Assembly: GCA_012514775.1 (NCBI GenBank)
Contig: JAAYZQ010000276.1
Coordinates: forward strand, 1-5,940
Length of the DNA stretch: 5,940 nt
DNA from: Anaerolineaceae bacterium
GTDB lineage: Bacteria; Chloroflexota; Anaerolineae; JAAYZQ01
Direction: 5' to 3'
Numbering within the stretch: the first letter of the stretch is position 1; each line of letters begins with the position of its first letter. The position numbers and the translations under genes are program-made. Shown here piece by piece: positions 5,461-5,940 of this stretch. The notes below the pieces were generated by a model. It ran no database searches and was not told the origin of the DNA. It saw nothing but the letters and a program-made list of their open reading frames with translations.

Positions 5461-5689
5461 GTTGCTTGTCCCAACCGACCCTCTTGGCAAACGCAAGCTG
5501 CTTTTTCCCCGTGTCCAGCAGGACTTCCTTCCCGTTGGCGTAGACGCCCCAATACTGCGCCATCTCTCCGCCCTGGCCGTCGGGGACCCATTTGGTGTAT
5601 ACCGTGGCCTTGGATGGCCCCTTAACCTGCTCTGGTGTTGCAGGCTTGCCGCCCGCCGACTTGGTCCAGTGTCCCCCACTAGCCGCCAT
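5450..5689 (-). CDS. Tagged protein T1, small beta-rich protein (79 aa)
   Basis: This is the first tagged gene in transcription order and the shortest. It starts MAASGGHWTKSAGGK at 5689 behind AGGAGGTG; the frame can be extended upstream to 5827, but the tag and ribosome site argue against that. It lacks the Phe-Val normally near residue 18. Residues 28-72 appear to form strands then a helix (TVYTKWVPDG, YWGVYANGKEVLLDTG, KKQLAFAKRVGW). It overlaps the upstream gene by 11 bases and T2 by 11 bases; both overlaps place the upstream stop TAG inside a tag (GCT AGT and GCT AGG). Its own last residues H-G-R are therefore encoded by T2 tag DNA. Function unknown. Confidence 0.85.
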   Translation of the reverse strand: MAASGGHWTKSAGGKPATPEQVKGPSKATVYTKWVPDGQGGEMAQYWGVYANGKEVLLDTGKKQLAFAKRVGWDKQHGR

Positions 5690-5940
5690 CTTGCACCTCC
5701 TGGGGCTCCGCGGTGACGAGCTCATACCAGGCCGGCGTGGCCTCGGGCACAAAGACGATCTGGGCCAGGCCCTGGTCATCGTGCAGCATCTCGAAGCCCT
5801 CCTCCGTCTCCTGCAGCGCGTAGGCAAAGCTGTAGCCGCGGGCCATGCAGAACTCCACCCGGGGCTCCATCCAGGCCAGCGCCAGGAGCTGCTTGTAGGT
5901 CATCTGCGTCGGCACCTGGTGATCGTGCCAGATGTTGTGC
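5679..5940 (-). CDS. Untagged small protein upstream of the tagged array (5' end open)
   Basis: The frame is open to the right edge of the window, so the start may lie outside it. Internal candidates are GTG at 5915 and ATG at 5903, neither with a convincing ribosome site. The visible part is acidic and mixed alpha/beta: a helix-like TYKQLLALAWMEPRVEF, then ARGYSFAYALQETEEGFEML, then QIVFVPEATPAWYELV. The sequence at the edge is His-rich (HNIWHDHQ) and could be coding. The last residues, D-G-G, and the TAG stop are read from the start of T1, an 11-base overlap. I do not recognise a family. It seems to belong to the same operon. Confidence 0.7.
   Translation of the reverse strand, partial: HNIWHDHQVPTQMTYKQLLALAWMEPRVEFCMARGYSFAYALQETEEGFEMLHDDQGLAQIVFVPEATPAWYELVTAEPQEVQDGG

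Larger units (their letters stand above)
1699..5689 (-). repeat. Ten dispersed copies of a 30-base tag-coding sequence
   Basis: Copies occupy 5660-5689, 5431-5460, 5104-5133, 4395-4424, 4049-4078, 3655-3684, 3162-3191, 2789-2818, 2164-2193 and 1699-1728, always at the 5' end of a gene. The peptide M-A-A-[STR]-G-G-H-W-x-K is kept in all ten, with M1, A2, A3, G5, G6, H7, W8 and K10 invariant. Third codon positions vary freely: Ala3 is GCT, GCA, GCG or GCC; Gly5 is GGG, GGT, GGC or GGA; His7 is CAC or CAT. Spacing between copies runs from about 230 to 710 bases, set by the length of the gene attached. Confidence 0.92.

Noticed and set aside
1699..5689. CRISPR array or integron attC-like repeats
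   Set aside because: Repeats are irregularly spaced, lie at gene starts in frame, vary at silent positions and are not palindromic. The intervening sequences are full genes.
1699..5689. Secretion signal or copper-binding N-terminus as explanation of the tag
   Set aside because: There is no hydrophobic core or lipobox, and His is at residue 7, not at residue 3 as in the ATCUN copper motif.
5460..5827. Upstream-extended versions of T1 (to 5827) and T2 (to 5679)
   Set aside because: The extensions are Arg/Pro/Ser-rich shadow sequence overlapping the preceding gene. In each case the tag gives a better start, and for T1 there is also a strong ribosome site.

Overview
The window looks like part of a tailed bacteriophage or prophage genome with high GC content. 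Every supportable gene is on the minus strand, so transcription runs from right (5940) to left (1). Genes are packed with overlaps or gaps of a few bases, most have AGGAGG-type ribosome binding sites, and the left end holds a terminase module. The host cannot be named from this sequence. A high-GC bacterium is likely. Long plus-strand open frames are shadows caused by the high GC.

Layout in transcription order: (1) 5940-5679, an untagged small protein, open at the window edge. (2) 5689-1366, ten consecutive small genes (called T1 to T10 here) whose products begin with almost the same peptide, M-A-A-[S/T/R]-G-G-H-W-x-K, followed by a Gly/Ser/Ala-rich stretch and usually F-V or F-[K/R] near residue 17-18. 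Behind this shared start the bodies are mostly unrelated: two JAMM-type putative metalloproteases (T3, T8), a likely winged-helix protein (T5), an Arg-rich helical protein (T4), three small strand-strand-helix proteins (T1, T2, T7), a coiled coil plus small beta domain (T6), a helical coiled-coil protein with a frame break in its tag (T9) and one unrecognised protein (T10). A 36-residue basic, untagged small gene sits between T3 and T4. (3) 1362-658, a probable small terminase subunit. (4) 652-1, the N-terminal part of the large terminase subunit, cut by the window edge.

The striking feature is the tandem family of different proteins behind one N-terminal tag. Synonymous positions in the tag differ between copies while G-G-H-W-x-K is invariant, so selection appears to act on the peptide and not only on a DNA repeat. 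Three upstream stop codons are supplied by the tag DNA itself (GCT AGN read in another frame), as expected if genes were joined cassette-wise at tag boundaries. My leading hypothesis, not shown by sequence alone, is that the tag is a delivery or docking signal that brings a variable set of small effectors to one partner, for example into the capsid beside the packaging machinery. The known parallel is the N-terminal capsid-targeting sequence of phage T4 internal proteins. No tRNA, rRNA, CRISPR array, insertion sequence, clear promoter or clear terminator was seen, and there is no gene-free stretch over 300 bases.
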